In this document: in pieces, positions 43,317-51,089 of the stretch
Layout: each line of letters begins with the position of its first letter
Position numbering within the stretch: position 1 is the stretch's first letter
Program-made: the position numbers and the translations under genes
From: Sodaliphilus pleomorphus
GTDB taxonomy: Bacteria > Bacteroidota > Bacteroidia > Bacteroidales > Muribaculaceae
Assembly (NCBI RefSeq): GCF_009676955.1
Contig: NZ_CP045696.1
Span: 3,229,501-3,293,500, forward strand
Direction: 5' to 3'
DNA: 64,000 nucleotides
Notes under the pieces: model-generated
What the model was told of the DNA's origin: nothing
Database searches by the model: none
The model's input: the letters and a program-made list of their open reading frames with translations, nothing else

Positions 43317-44188
43317 TCGAGATAGCGGCTCGTGATGCCGCCGTAGGCTTCACAACGGCGGTCTCTCAGGAAAGGCCACCAGCGCCTCACGTTTTCGCAT
43401 CGTTTCATGTCGATGTCGATCACTTGCTCGGTTTCCTGGTCTTGGGGAGCTTGATACAGCAATTCGCCCTGAGGCCCTGCAATGAAACTGCTGCCCCAGA
43501 AATCTATGCCATGGGTGGCATGCGAGGGGTCTTCTTCATGCCCCACGCGGTTGACGGCTACAAGAGGGATGCCGTTGGCCACGGCATGGCCACGTTGCAC
43601 GGTGATCCAAGCCTCTCGCTGCCGCTGCTGCTCTTCGACGGGGTCGCTGCTTTCATAGCCTATGGCGGTGGGGTAGATGAGCATCTCGGCACCTTTCATT
43701 GCCATGAGGCGTGCTGCCTCGGGATACCACTGGTCCCAGCACACCATCACACCCAGCCGGCCCACCGATGTGTCGATAGGGGTAAATCCTAAGTCGCCGG
43801 GGGTGAAATAGAATTTTTCGTAGTAGGCAGGGTCGTCGGGGATGTGCATTTTTCGATACATGCCTGCTATGCTTCCGTCTTTTTCAAACACTACAGCAGT
43901 GTTGTGATACAGTCCTGCGGCTCTCTTCTCAAACAGAGAGGCGACCAGCACGATATGGCATTGCCGTGCCACGGCCGAGTAGGCCTGGGTGCTGCAGCCT
44001 GGTATGGGCTCGGCCAGGTCGAAGCAGTTCACATCTTCGGTTTGGCAAAAGTAAAGAGAGTTGTGAAGCTCTTGCAATACAATGAGTTCGGCCCCTGCTG
44101 CTGCCAGTTTTTCTATCTTTTCGATTAAACGCTTGCGGTTGCTGTCAACGTCGGCAATGTTGTGTTGTTGTATGATACCTAATTTCAT
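43313..44188 (-). CDS. aguB: N-carbamoylputrescine amidase
   Basis: Nitrilase-superfamily enzyme that converts N-carbamoylputrescine to putrescine, CO2 and ammonia. The 291 residues have the Glu-Lys-Cys triad: E40 in LQELHN, K in YRKMHIPDD near 114, and C in VMVCWDQWYPE near 150. I chose ATG 44188 because it overlaps the aguA stop in ATGA and gives MKLGIIQQHN, the normal start; an upstream in-frame codon at 44263 lies inside aguA. The pairing with agmatine deiminase makes the substrate assignment firm. Confidence 0.95.
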   Translation of the reverse strand: MKLGIIQQHNIADVDSNRKRLIEKIEKLAAAGAELIVLQELHNSLYFCQTEDVNCFDLAEPIPGCSTQAYSAVARQCHIVLVASLFEKRAAGLYHNTAVVFEKDGSIAGMYRKMHIPDDPAYYEKFYFTPGDLGFTPIDTSVGRLGVMVCWDQWYPEAARLMAMKGAEMLIYPTAIGYESSDPVEEQQRQREAWITVQRGHAVANGIPLVAVNRVGHEEDPSHATHGIDFWGSSFIAGPQGELLYQAPQDQETEQVIDIDMKRCENVRRWWPFLRDRRCEAYGGITSRYLD

Positions 44189-45234
44189 AATTTCAATGTG
44201 TTGTGCGGAATCTGCATCGTCACGCAATGCAGCGACCCGTGTTGCTTGATGAGTGAGGTGCAATCGATACCTGTAGCTGTGCGGCCGGGGAAGGCTTGCT
44301 GTAATGTTTCGAGAGCTTTGGTGTCGATGTCTTCTTGGTTGTAGGTGGGCACAAGTACCTGCCCGTTGGTAACCAGAAAATTGGCATAGGTGGCAGGCAG
44401 GCGACAGCCTTTCTCGTCATAAATGGGGCGCGGAAGGGGCAACTCAACGAGCCGATAGGGTTGTCCCTCGCTGTTGCGGGCTGCTGCCAGCTCTTTTTTC
44501 ATCTCGTCGAGACTGCGTGCCTGGGCATCATGCTGGTCTCCAGCGCCGTTGTACACGATGACATTGCCAGGGGCAAACCTTGCGAGCGTGTCGATGTGCC
44601 CGTCGGTGTCGTCGCCTGCAACCATGCCGTGCTTGAGCCAGATGATGTGCTTGGCGCCGAGAGTGGCTTTCAGATACTGCTCGATGTCGGGCAGCTGCAT
44701 TTTCTCGTTGCGGTTGCAGGCAAGCAGGCAGCTTGTGGTTGTCATCAATGTGCCGTTGCCATCGCTCTCTATTGAGCCTCCTTCAAGCACGAAGTCGTGG
44801 CAGTCTACTACCGGCTGGTTGAAAATGTGGTGTGCGTCAAGCTGCCGCACAATTTGATTGTCTTTGTCGGCGGCATATTTCATGCCCCAGGCGTTAAACT
44901 TGAAGTCGATGGCCGTCGTGTGCCCGTCGACACTCACGGTCACGGGACCAAAGTCACGGGCCCATGTGTCGTTGGTGTCGATGCAATAAAAGTGCACCTG
45001 GTGTGGTGCATGGGCCATTATGCCAGCCATGTCGGCCTTTGCCTGCTCCACGTTGGGTGTAACCACAATTAAGTCCTCACAATCCAGGATGTGCCTGGCT
45101 ATCTGCTTGTAGCATGCTACAGTTTCTTCCAGGATGTAGTCCCAGTCGGTGGCGGCATGGGGCCACGCAATGAGAATGGCATCTTGTGCCACCCATTCGG
45201 CAGGTAGATTGATGTCTTTATTTATGTTATTCAT
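44185..45234 (-). CDS. aguA: Agmatine deiminase
   Basis: Converts agmatine to N-carbamoylputrescine and ammonia. The 349-residue protein has the guanidine-modifying fold with LEGGSIESDG, the catalytic segment DTDGHIDTLARF, and the nucleophilic cysteine in HGSLHCVTMQIP close to the C-terminus. It overlaps the upstream small gene by eight bases and aguB by four, so the three are translated from one message. With nspC elsewhere in the window it supports a putrescine-to-triamine route. Confidence 0.95.
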   Translation of the reverse strand: MNNINKDINLPAEWVAQDAILIAWPHAATDWDYILEETVACYKQIARHILDCEDLIVVTPNVEQAKADMAGIMAHAPHQVHFYCIDTNDTWARDFGPVTVSVDGHTTAIDFKFNAWGMKYAADKDNQIVRQLDAHHIFNQPVVDCHDFVLEGGSIESDGNGTLMTTTSCLLACNRNEKMQLPDIEQYLKATLGAKHIIWLKHGMVAGDDTDGHIDTLARFAPGNVIVYNGAGDQHDAQARSLDEMKKELAAARNSEGQPYRLVELPLPRPIYDEKGCRLPATYANFLVTNGQVLVPTYNQEDIDTKALETLQQAFPGRTATGIDCTSLIKQHGSLHCVTMQIPHNTLKL

Positions 45235-45451
45235 TTAAATTTTCCCATATCGAGTCACGTGAGTCGATGAGCTCGTCGATATAATCTTTGTACCCTGTTT
45301 TTAAATCATATCCATTGGCTTCGCACCACTCTTCATAGTCGCCTTTCAACGTGTCGTCACACTCAAGCATGTTGGCGAATTCTGCATCGACCTTGCTTGC
45401 AATGCTCAACTGATCAAGCAGAGTCCTTAATATGTCGGAAATGTCATTCAT
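45227..45451 (-). CDS. Small acidic hypothetical protein, first gene of agu unit
   Basis: A 74-residue acidic protein (MNDISDILRTLLDQLSIAS...) with tryptophans in YEEWCEANGY and SIWENLNE and no membrane segment. I chose ATG 45451; upstream in-frame codons lie in or near the promoter (45496-45525). The stop overlaps the aguA start by eight bases. The neighbourhood suggests a link with agmatine metabolism, but no family is recognised. Confidence 0.65.
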   Translation of the reverse strand: MNDISDILRTLLDQLSIASKVDAEFANMLECDDTLKGDYEEWCEANGYDLKTGYKDYIDELIDSRDSIWENLNE

Positions 45452-45495
45452 GATGAAAATATTGTAAGACCGTTTTGTTGTTACTTTAATCAGGC

Positions 45496-45525
45496 CAAAT
45501 TTAAGAAATTCTGTCAAATTCACAA
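45496..45525 (-). promoter_or_regulatory. Promoter of the agu operon (TTG-N19-TAAATTTG)
   Basis: Minus strand: TAAATTTG (complement of 45496-45503) and TTG (complement of 45523-45525), 19 bases apart. Confidence 0.75.
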
Positions 45526-45565
45526 TGAATCACATGTAAAATTTACACTCAATTGTGTAATGTTT

Positions 45566-45598
45566 TTTGCGCTTTATTAAATAATAGTGCTAACTTTG
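45566..45598 (+). promoter_or_regulatory. Promoter of the DUF4836 gene (TTTG-N21-TAACTTTG)
   Basis: TTTG at 45566-45569 and TAACTTTG at 45591-45598, 31 bases before ATG 45630. Back to back with the agu promoter. Confidence 0.75.
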
Positions 45599-45629
45599 CA
45601 GCGACAATTCAACATAAATTAACACAACG

Positions 45630-47135
45630 ATGAATTCTGTCATTAAAATACTATTAGGAGTACTGATACTTTTGGTTGCAACATCTTGCAGCGACAACCG
45701 AAACATGGAGAAGATGATTCCAAGCAACGCCACAGGTGTAATATGCATCAAGGTGCCTAATTTCATCAAAAAGGCGAAGCTCGACAAGGGTGGTGACTGT
45801 GTTCTACCTGACCAGCTCAAAAGCGTCATCGACAAGCACGACGGATCGCTCATGAGCGAAGTGATGAGCGACCTGCCCAAATCGGGACTGGATTTTGGCG
45901 ACAATGTGTATTTCTTCTACAGCCAGGGTACTTTTAGGTATGTGTGTCTGGCTACACTCGACGATGCCGATGCGGCCAAGCAACTTTTGGAATATCGCAC
46001 TGGCGGTAAATTCAAGCAAGTAGACGATGTGGATTACTTAGGTTATCAGGCCTACTCGTTTGTCATCGACGACGATGTGCTTCTGATAGGTCGTGACAAC
46101 TATGTGGCCGACGAGAAAGCGCGTACCGATGCAGCAAGGCTCATCTTCAGCAAGACGCAGCGCAGCATTCGCGATGTCGACGACATAAAAGATTGTATCG
46201 ACCGTGACAACGACATCAATGCTTACTTCGACATAAAGGGCTTGAATGCTATGTTGCAGGCAATACCCAGTTTCAAGAATGCCATGCAGCAATATCCATT
46301 CTTGTCGATTATTACCGACTCTGATATCAAGGCCTTTGTGATGGGAATGAAATTTGAGGATAATGGCGCCAGTTGCACTGCGCAAATCAAGGCCGATGCC
46401 CACAGCGACTACGTCACCTTGTTGAGTGCAACACTTGCCAAGCCCGACAATGAGTTTCTCAAGGGTATTCCCAGCTCGATGAAATACCTCTTCTCGGTGA
46501 GTGTGAAGGGTGAGAAGTTTGTACAGCTTGACCAAATAAGGAAGAGCATCAACCTGTTGAGCAACTTGCCCTCGATGGACAAACTCGATGTGCGGGGCAT
46601 TGTAAGGTCGATCGATGGTCCCATAGCTTTTGCCATGGCTCCAAGCTTTCTTGCTGGCGACAGCAATGCCACTTTTATCGACGACTGGAACATGGCCATT
46701 GCATTTAAGTCGACACATCCCCAGCTTGTGGTGAAGTCTATTGTGAAATTTGCCGACGAGATGGGACAGCCCGACATGCTGAAAGACGGCAAGCATCTTT
46801 TCAACTACCAGGGCATGCCCGTTCTGGTGTGGGCCGAGGGCTCGACTGTGTGTGTGACCCGTCTCGACCACGAGTTGGTGGAAGGTAGCTTTTACGATTC
46901 TTCGGCCGACTTGAAAGACCGTTTTGCTTCATCGCCCATAGGGTTTTATGTGCAGTCGGATGTAGACAGTACCAAGGGGTTTTTCAACTTCGGCTTCAAA
47001 AATGCCACCCAGGGCGATGGTTTGTTCTACACAGCGCATGAGCACGACATTCCTGCATTGACCTTTATCGAGATTTTGTGTACAATGGATCCCGTTCAGA
47101 CCTACGACGATGATGACTACGTCGACACTTACTGA
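45630..47135 (+). CDS. DUF4836-family lipoprotein
   Basis: A 501-residue surface or periplasmic lipoprotein: signal peptide with lipobox VATSC (cysteine near 20), then repeated alpha/beta modules with IPSNATGVICIKVPNF and a second related stretch around 275-300 (DVRGIVRSIDGPIAFAM). This is the pattern of DUF4836, found in Bacteroidetes, function unknown. The C-terminus ends in an acidic YDDDDYVDTY. It has its own promoter and a strong terminator. Confidence 0.82.
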   Translation: MNSVIKILLGVLILLVATSCSDNRNMEKMIPSNATGVICIKVPNFIKKAKLDKGGDCVLPDQLKSVIDKHDGSLMSEVMSDLPKSGLDFGDNVYFFYSQGTFRYVCLATLDDADAAKQLLEYRTGGKFKQVDDVDYLGYQAYSFVIDDDVLLIGRDNYVADEKARTDAARLIFSKTQRSIRDVDDIKDCIDRDNDINAYFDIKGLNAMLQAIPSFKNAMQQYPFLSIITDSDIKAFVMGMKFEDNGASCTAQIKADAHSDYVTLLSATLAKPDNEFLKGIPSSMKYLFSVSVKGEKFVQLDQIRKSINLLSNLPSMDKLDVRGIVRSIDGPIAFAMAPSFLAGDSNATFIDDWNMAIAFKSTHPQLVVKSIVKFADEMGQPDMLKDGKHLFNYQGMPVLVWAEGSTVCVTRLDHELVEGSFYDSSADLKDRFASSPIGFYVQSDVDSTKGFFNFGFKNATQGDGLFYTAHEHDIPALTFIEILCTMDPVQTYDDDDYVDTY

Positions 47136-47181
47136 CGGGCAGGGCTCGCGATAGCGCGCGCACAGCAACGTCGCAGTATAC

Positions 47182-47222
47182 AACAACGGGGGCTCGGTCA
47201 AGAGAGCCCCCGTTGTTTATGT
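47182..47222 (+). terminator. Strong terminator of the DUF4836 gene
   Basis: A perfect 14-bp stem, AACAACGGGGGCTC (47182-47195) with its complement at 47204-47217, loop of 8 bases, then a short T-rich stretch. It marks the left border of the accessory island. Confidence 0.92.
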
Positions 47223-47339
47223 AGTGTCGTGTTGTAACTTTGGAGTCGTGTTTATTTAACCCACATTGCAGATATGTCTCATGTAACTGATTGATTCTCA
47301 GTATTGGCATTTTTTTGAGGGTGGCTTTGGGTATACCAC

Positions 47340-47898
47340 GGATTTTCTGGACTTCCAGTCTTTGGAGAGGTGGTAAAAATGATCGACAAGCAAAAAGTGA
47401 ATGAACTGGCATTGGAACACAAGGCCAATATGCGAGGTGTATCGAAGACGCTGGCAGATAGAGACGCTTTATCGACGTCTGAAGCAAAACTTCCCCTTGA
47501 AGTATTTACTTGGAGACAATCAGAATGCTATGCGGATCCAGATATGGGTTAGTATGATTGCATGGCTGTTGATGCAGGTCATAAAGAAACAGGTAAAGCG
47601 CAAATGGAGCCTGTCAAATCTTATGACATCAGTCCACATTCTGATAAACTCCTACATCGGTCTCTACGATTTTCTTAATGTGCCGGAAGCACAGTGGGTC
47701 AGAGTCGTCGAAAAGAGGCGAAAGATCCTTGACGAATCTTGGGCGAACTCCTTATTTGGAGACATGAGGGGGACCAATTTAGAAAATCAGAAGTCGATAA
47801 CTCATTTACAGCAAGTTACAGAGGGGGAAATTGTAAATCTGAAGTTTTATCGGACAGCAATAGTTTGCGGTCTTTCTTTCATGGGCGTATATGATTAA
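47340..47898 (+). pseudogene. IS4-family transposase remnant with internal deletion
   Basis: Two transposase ends are joined. From 47340, frame 1 reads GFSGLPVFGEVVKMIDKQKVNELALEH, like the DUF4372 N-terminus of IS4-type transposases. From about 47430, a different frame reads VYRRRWQIETLYRRLKQN, which fits the IS4 YREK signature (Y-x2-R-x3-E-x6-K), followed by LLGDNQNAMRIQIW and the normal C-terminus to 47898. About 35 N-terminal and 155 C-terminal residues are left of a protein usually near 390, so the middle with the two catalytic aspartates is lost and the frame changes at the joint. The element's outer ends were not identified. Confidence 0.8.
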
Positions 47899-48157
47899 AT
47901 TGCGGTGCAAAGATACGAATAAAAATCATAAGTTGTGTCAGTCTGATTTAAACTTTATTGTATTTTATACATTATACTCAAAAAGTATGATTATTTATTG
48001 ATTATGGCGTTTTAGCTGTAACAATGGGTTTTTATAAAAAAAGTATAATAGTATGATTAGTATGATTTGCAATCCAAGAAATTTTCATACCTTTGCAGTT
48101 GAAATAACAGAATAAGGCCATCCGACCATAATTGCAACAACCAACAACATATTGATT
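47899..48157 (+). promoter_or_regulatory. AT-rich gap with promoter TTTG-N18-TACCTTTG
   Basis: A 259-base, strongly AT-rich stretch after the transposase remnant. TTTG at 48066-48069 and TACCTTTG at 48088-48095 form a promoter for the chimeric frame at 48158. The start of the gap (GGTGCAAAGATACG) may be the right end of the IS4 element. No gene is seen. Confidence 0.55.
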
Positions 48158-48583
48158 ATGGCAAAGATAGGTTACATCATGGCAGCCGCCCACTATGACA
48201 AACTGGAGGAAGACCGACAGTGGATGCAGGAGTATGGCTGTGTGAAGATCGTCGTAGAGAACGATGCTGACGAGAAGAGCCGTCAGTTGTGGAAACAGCT
48301 GATGATTGCCCTGGAACGCGGCGATGAGCTTGTCATCAGCAAAGGAAGTGTGATGATGAACAACCCCAATGAGTTATCAGAACCTGCGACAGGATTCTAT
48401 TGCGGCAACGATAGCAATGCAAAGGATGCAGTCAGGGAAATCCTTCATGATTTTGGATGGACAGACACTTTCGACATGGGCGATATTTCCATGTCTCACT
48501 ACACTGAAATGTTAGGTGCATTCTGGGTTCCTGTATTCGGACAGTTGAATACTATGCACTGGGGGTTCAGACTTGTCAGGTAA
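48158..48583 (+). CDS. Chimeric frame: recombinase N-terminus joined to oxidoreductase C-terminus
   Basis: A 141-residue open frame. Residues 1-63 resemble a resolvase-type recombinase N-terminus (MAKIGYIMAAAHYD, EYGCVKIVVEND, LERGDELVISK), but without the usual R-V-S catalytic serine context. From about residue 65 the sequence looks like the C-terminal third of an NADPH-dependent F420-reductase-type protein (MMNNPNEL, GFYCGNDSNAKDA, FGWTDTFDMGDIS, ending GFRLVR). Neither half is complete: the recombinase lacks its C-terminal domain and the reductase lacks its Rossmann nucleotide motif. Probably a deletion product. Start is ATG 48158. The 147 bases to the next gene hold no convincing gene. 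Confidence 0.65.
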   Translation: MAKIGYIMAAAHYDKLEEDRQWMQEYGCVKIVVENDADEKSRQLWKQLMIALERGDELVISKGSVMMNNPNELSEPATGFYCGNDSNAKDAVREILHDFGWTDTFDMGDISMSHYTEMLGAFWVPVFGQLNTMHWGFRLVR

Positions 48584-48730
48584 TGTTTATGTATCGGGTG
48601 ATTTCAATCAAGTAAATTCCAATTTAGCAAACAGAAACAAATATGAAATACCGAGACACTGACCATCTTTCTGCTTCTGTTGGCAACAGTGTTATTTCGC
48701 TATATATAAATAAGGTATTATTCCAGAAGC

Positions 48731-49681
48731 ATGAATAAAAGAAAACATTTGAATATCTGCCTCGACATGAACTATCATCAAATACTTGAGAATATTTACA
48801 TGGACATCCGTCCATATGCACAAGTGGGCAAGCAAGCCGACTACATTCCCGCTCTTGCCTCGGTAGACCCCGACCAATTCGGCATCTGCATCAACACACT
48901 GCAAGGCGATGAATATGCACTGGGGCAAGCCGACACGCGTTTCTCCATACAGAGCATCTCTAAAGTGTTCAGTCTTGCCTACTGCATGAGCATCCTTGGC
49001 GATAATATATGGCTGCGCATGGACAAAGAGCCATCGGGCACTGCGTTCAACTCGCTCATACAACTAGAACTTGAGAAAGGCTATCCACGTAATCCCTTCA
49101 TCAATGCCGGGGCCATCGTCATGTCCGACATTCTGCTCAGCCACCTCTCACATCCCCGCGAAGACTACATCGCCTTCATCCGCGAGATCAGCCACAACGA
49201 CACCATCAACTACAATGACGTGGTGGTGCGTTCTGAGGAAAGCCAAGGATACCTCAATGCGGCCATTGCCAATCTGCTGAAGTACTACCACAACATCGAC
49301 AACGACATCGCCGACGTTCTGCATTTCTATTTCCTCACCTGCTCCGTTGAAATGAGCTGCAAAGAACTGTCGCAGGCATTTCTGGCCTTTGCCAACCATC
49401 GGCAGTCGTTCGACTATCATGGTGTGAGCCTCACCTCATCGCAAGTGAAGAGAATCAATGCCATCATGCAGACCTGTGGCTTCTACGACGAGGCTGGCGA
49501 GTTCTCCTACCTTGTAGGACTACCCGGAAAAAGCGGTGTGGGCGGAGGCATCGCCGCCATTTATCCATCCCGCTATTCCGTAGCGGTATGGAGTCCGCGA
49601 CTCAACGAGAAAGGCAATTCGGTCATGGGAATGAAAGCACTTGAACTACTCACCACCGAAACGGAAGAGTCTATTTTCTAA
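48731..49681 (+). CDS. glsA: Glutaminase A
   Basis: Serine-dependent beta-lactamase-fold glutaminase that deaminates glutamine to glutamate and ammonia; in Bacteroidetes it often serves glutamate-based acid resistance. The 316-residue protein has the catalytic SxxK in S75-I-S-K78 (FSIQSISKVFSL), NPFINAGAI, SEESQGYLNAA, and KSGVGGGI near the C-terminus. M13 (48767) is an alternative start that would give 304 residues. No glutamate decarboxylase or antiporter gene lies nearby. It is flanked by IS remnants on both sides, which suggests transfer. Confidence 0.94.
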   Translation: MNKRKHLNICLDMNYHQILENIYMDIRPYAQVGKQADYIPALASVDPDQFGICINTLQGDEYALGQADTRFSIQSISKVFSLAYCMSILGDNIWLRMDKEPSGTAFNSLIQLELEKGYPRNPFINAGAIVMSDILLSHLSHPREDYIAFIREISHNDTINYNDVVVRSEESQGYLNAAIANLLKYYHNIDNDIADVLHFYFLTCSVEMSCKELSQAFLAFANHRQSFDYHGVSLTSSQVKRINAIMQTCGFYDEAGEFSYLVGLPGKSGVGGGIAAIYPSRYSVAVWSPRLNEKGNSVMGMKALELLTTETEESIF

Positions 49682-49721
49682 GAGTGGATTGTGTTTTCTA
49701 GCATAGAACTCGCTCATGTGG

Positions 49722-50315
49722 GCGGATTCCATAAGCAAGTGCAAAGTTAGGCTATTTTTTCTTTAATCATGTCTTTGGGCTTGCGAAATCCGTTTTTCTT
49801 TCTTGGCCTGTTGTTTAATTTTTCGATAATGCTCTTGACATATATCCTTGAAATACCCCTAAAGTCCGTCTTCTTCGGAATAGTTCAAAAACACGGCTGC
49901 GGACATAGGGAGCGATACGGCGATTGCCCGGTGTCCTTGCCTTACGCCGTTTGACTTTCAATACGGCCGTACGTGCGTCATAAACGCCTTTAGCATTAGA
50001 ATTACGCCTTCGCTCACGAGAAACCGTGCTTACTGACACACCAATAGTCTCGGCTATGAAACTAAGTGAGAATTTCTTTTGGAGTAGCACACTTATTGTG
50101 TATCTTTGCTCCGAGGTTAATTGTTTATACATTGCAATACAAAATTAATTAATCTTAGGGAGGGGAACGAAGGTTCTCCTCTTTTTTTGTATTGCTTAAG
50201 TTATCCGCAAATGCTCTTTGGGGGCTTCGCGCCCCCAGCCGCAAGGCAAACCTCCGCGGTGTTTTTCATGGGTTAATGCACCCCACAGAGTTTTGCACTT
50301 CTAATTGAAATTAGC
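49722..50315 (-). mobile_element. IS30 element with 568-base internal deletion
   Basis: A 594-base copy of the IS30 element at 17251-18409. Terminal repeats are kept (49722-49745 and 50292-50315), as is the hairpin at 50219-50237. Compared with the full copy it keeps bases matching 17251-17410 and 17979-18409; bases 17411-17978 are missing. The rest is nearly identical with a few single-base changes. Its right end is two bases from the stop codon of the nucleotidyltransferase gene (50318-50320). It cannot move itself but keeps both ends, so the intact copy's transposase might mobilise it. Confidence 0.88.
49815..50132 (-). pseudogene. Truncated IS30 transposase
   Basis: The N-terminal HTH and about 85 residues match the intact transposase, starting at ATG 50132. 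After VRSRVFEL the 568-base deletion shifts the frame, adding about 20 unrelated residues before a stop. No catalytic residue remains. Confidence 0.9.
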
Positions 50316-50317
50316 AA

Positions 50318-51076
50318 TCATCCGCTGCAATGTAGGTTAAACAGGCTTTCGGCTTGTGCAAGTGTATCGGGCTTGCCCACATCAAGCCAGGTGTAGTCTT
50401 CTCTGGGTTGATAGCCATGAATGGCATGCTTGCCGCACTCGTCAACATAGAAGGGGGTGATTGAAAACACACGTTCTCCGCGTGCATAGTCCTCAAGCAA
50501 AGGAAAAATTTTGGGCGAAATCATGTGAATGCCTCCAAATGCCAGCTCGTTGTACTCTCCTGGCTTGTAGTTGAAACCTTTGGGCTTGGTTTCACCTGTT
50601 TTCTTGTTGATCCACCCCCGCAACTGGTTGGTGTTGTCAAACAGCAGGTACCGTTGTGTGACACGGGGCTTCACGAGAATGGTCGATAGGGTATCGCTCT
50701 GCTTGGCATAGTCGTACATTGCCTTGAGGTCGATATCGGTCAGAATGTCGGCATTGTGAACCAAAAAGGGCTCATCGTCGCCTTCCAGAAATTTTCTTGC
50801 CTTGAGCAGGCCGCCGCCAGTGTCGAGCAGCAAGTCGCGCTCGTCGCTGATGTGAATGTTGAGCCCGAAATTGCTCTTTTCTTCAAGAAATTTCACAATC
50901 TTGTCGCCAAAATGGTGTATGTTGATTGTGATGTCGTCAAAGCCCGACTCGGCTATGTGAGTGATTACTCGCTCAAGCATGGTCTTGCCGCCTACGGTCA
51001 CAAGTGCCTTGGGGCGGTCGTTGGTGAGTGGCCGCAGGCGTGTTCCCAAACCTGCGGCAAAAATCATTGCTTTCAT
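50318..51076 (-). CDS. Nucleotidyltransferase, MurNAc-1-P uridylyltransferase (MurU)-like
   Basis: A 252-residue sugar-phosphate nucleotidyltransferase. It has the signature MIFAAGLGTRLRPLT at the start, then PKALVTVGGKTML, HNADILTDID, GGIHMISP and TWLDVGKPD. It follows a kinase of the AmgK type, as murU follows amgK in the MurNAc/GlcNAc recycling route that makes UDP-MurNAc without new synthesis. Start is ATG 51076. A truncated IS30 element lies two bases beyond the stop; the coding region is unharmed. Other sugars are possible as substrates. Confidence 0.82.
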   Translation of the reverse strand: MKAMIFAAGLGTRLRPLTNDRPKALVTVGGKTMLERVITHIAESGFDDITINIHHFGDKIVKFLEEKSNFGLNIHISDERDLLLDTGGGLLKARKFLEGDDEPFLVHNADILTDIDLKAMYDYAKQSDTLSTILVKPRVTQRYLLFDNTNQLRGWINKKTGETKPKGFNYKPGEYNELAFGGIHMISPKIFPLLEDYARGERVFSITPFYVDECGKHAIHGYQPREDYTWLDVGKPDTLAQAESLFNLHCSG

Positions 51077-51089
51077 GGGGGTGTGCAAC

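Noticed and set aside
47065..47487. Minus-strand 140-codon frame across the DUF4836 terminator
   Set aside because: It reads through a perfect terminator stem and the IS remnant; no family resemblance.
48641..48730. Short frame with a hydrophobic stretch before glsA
   Set aside because: About 30 codons, no promoter of its own and no clear start; possibly a remnant.
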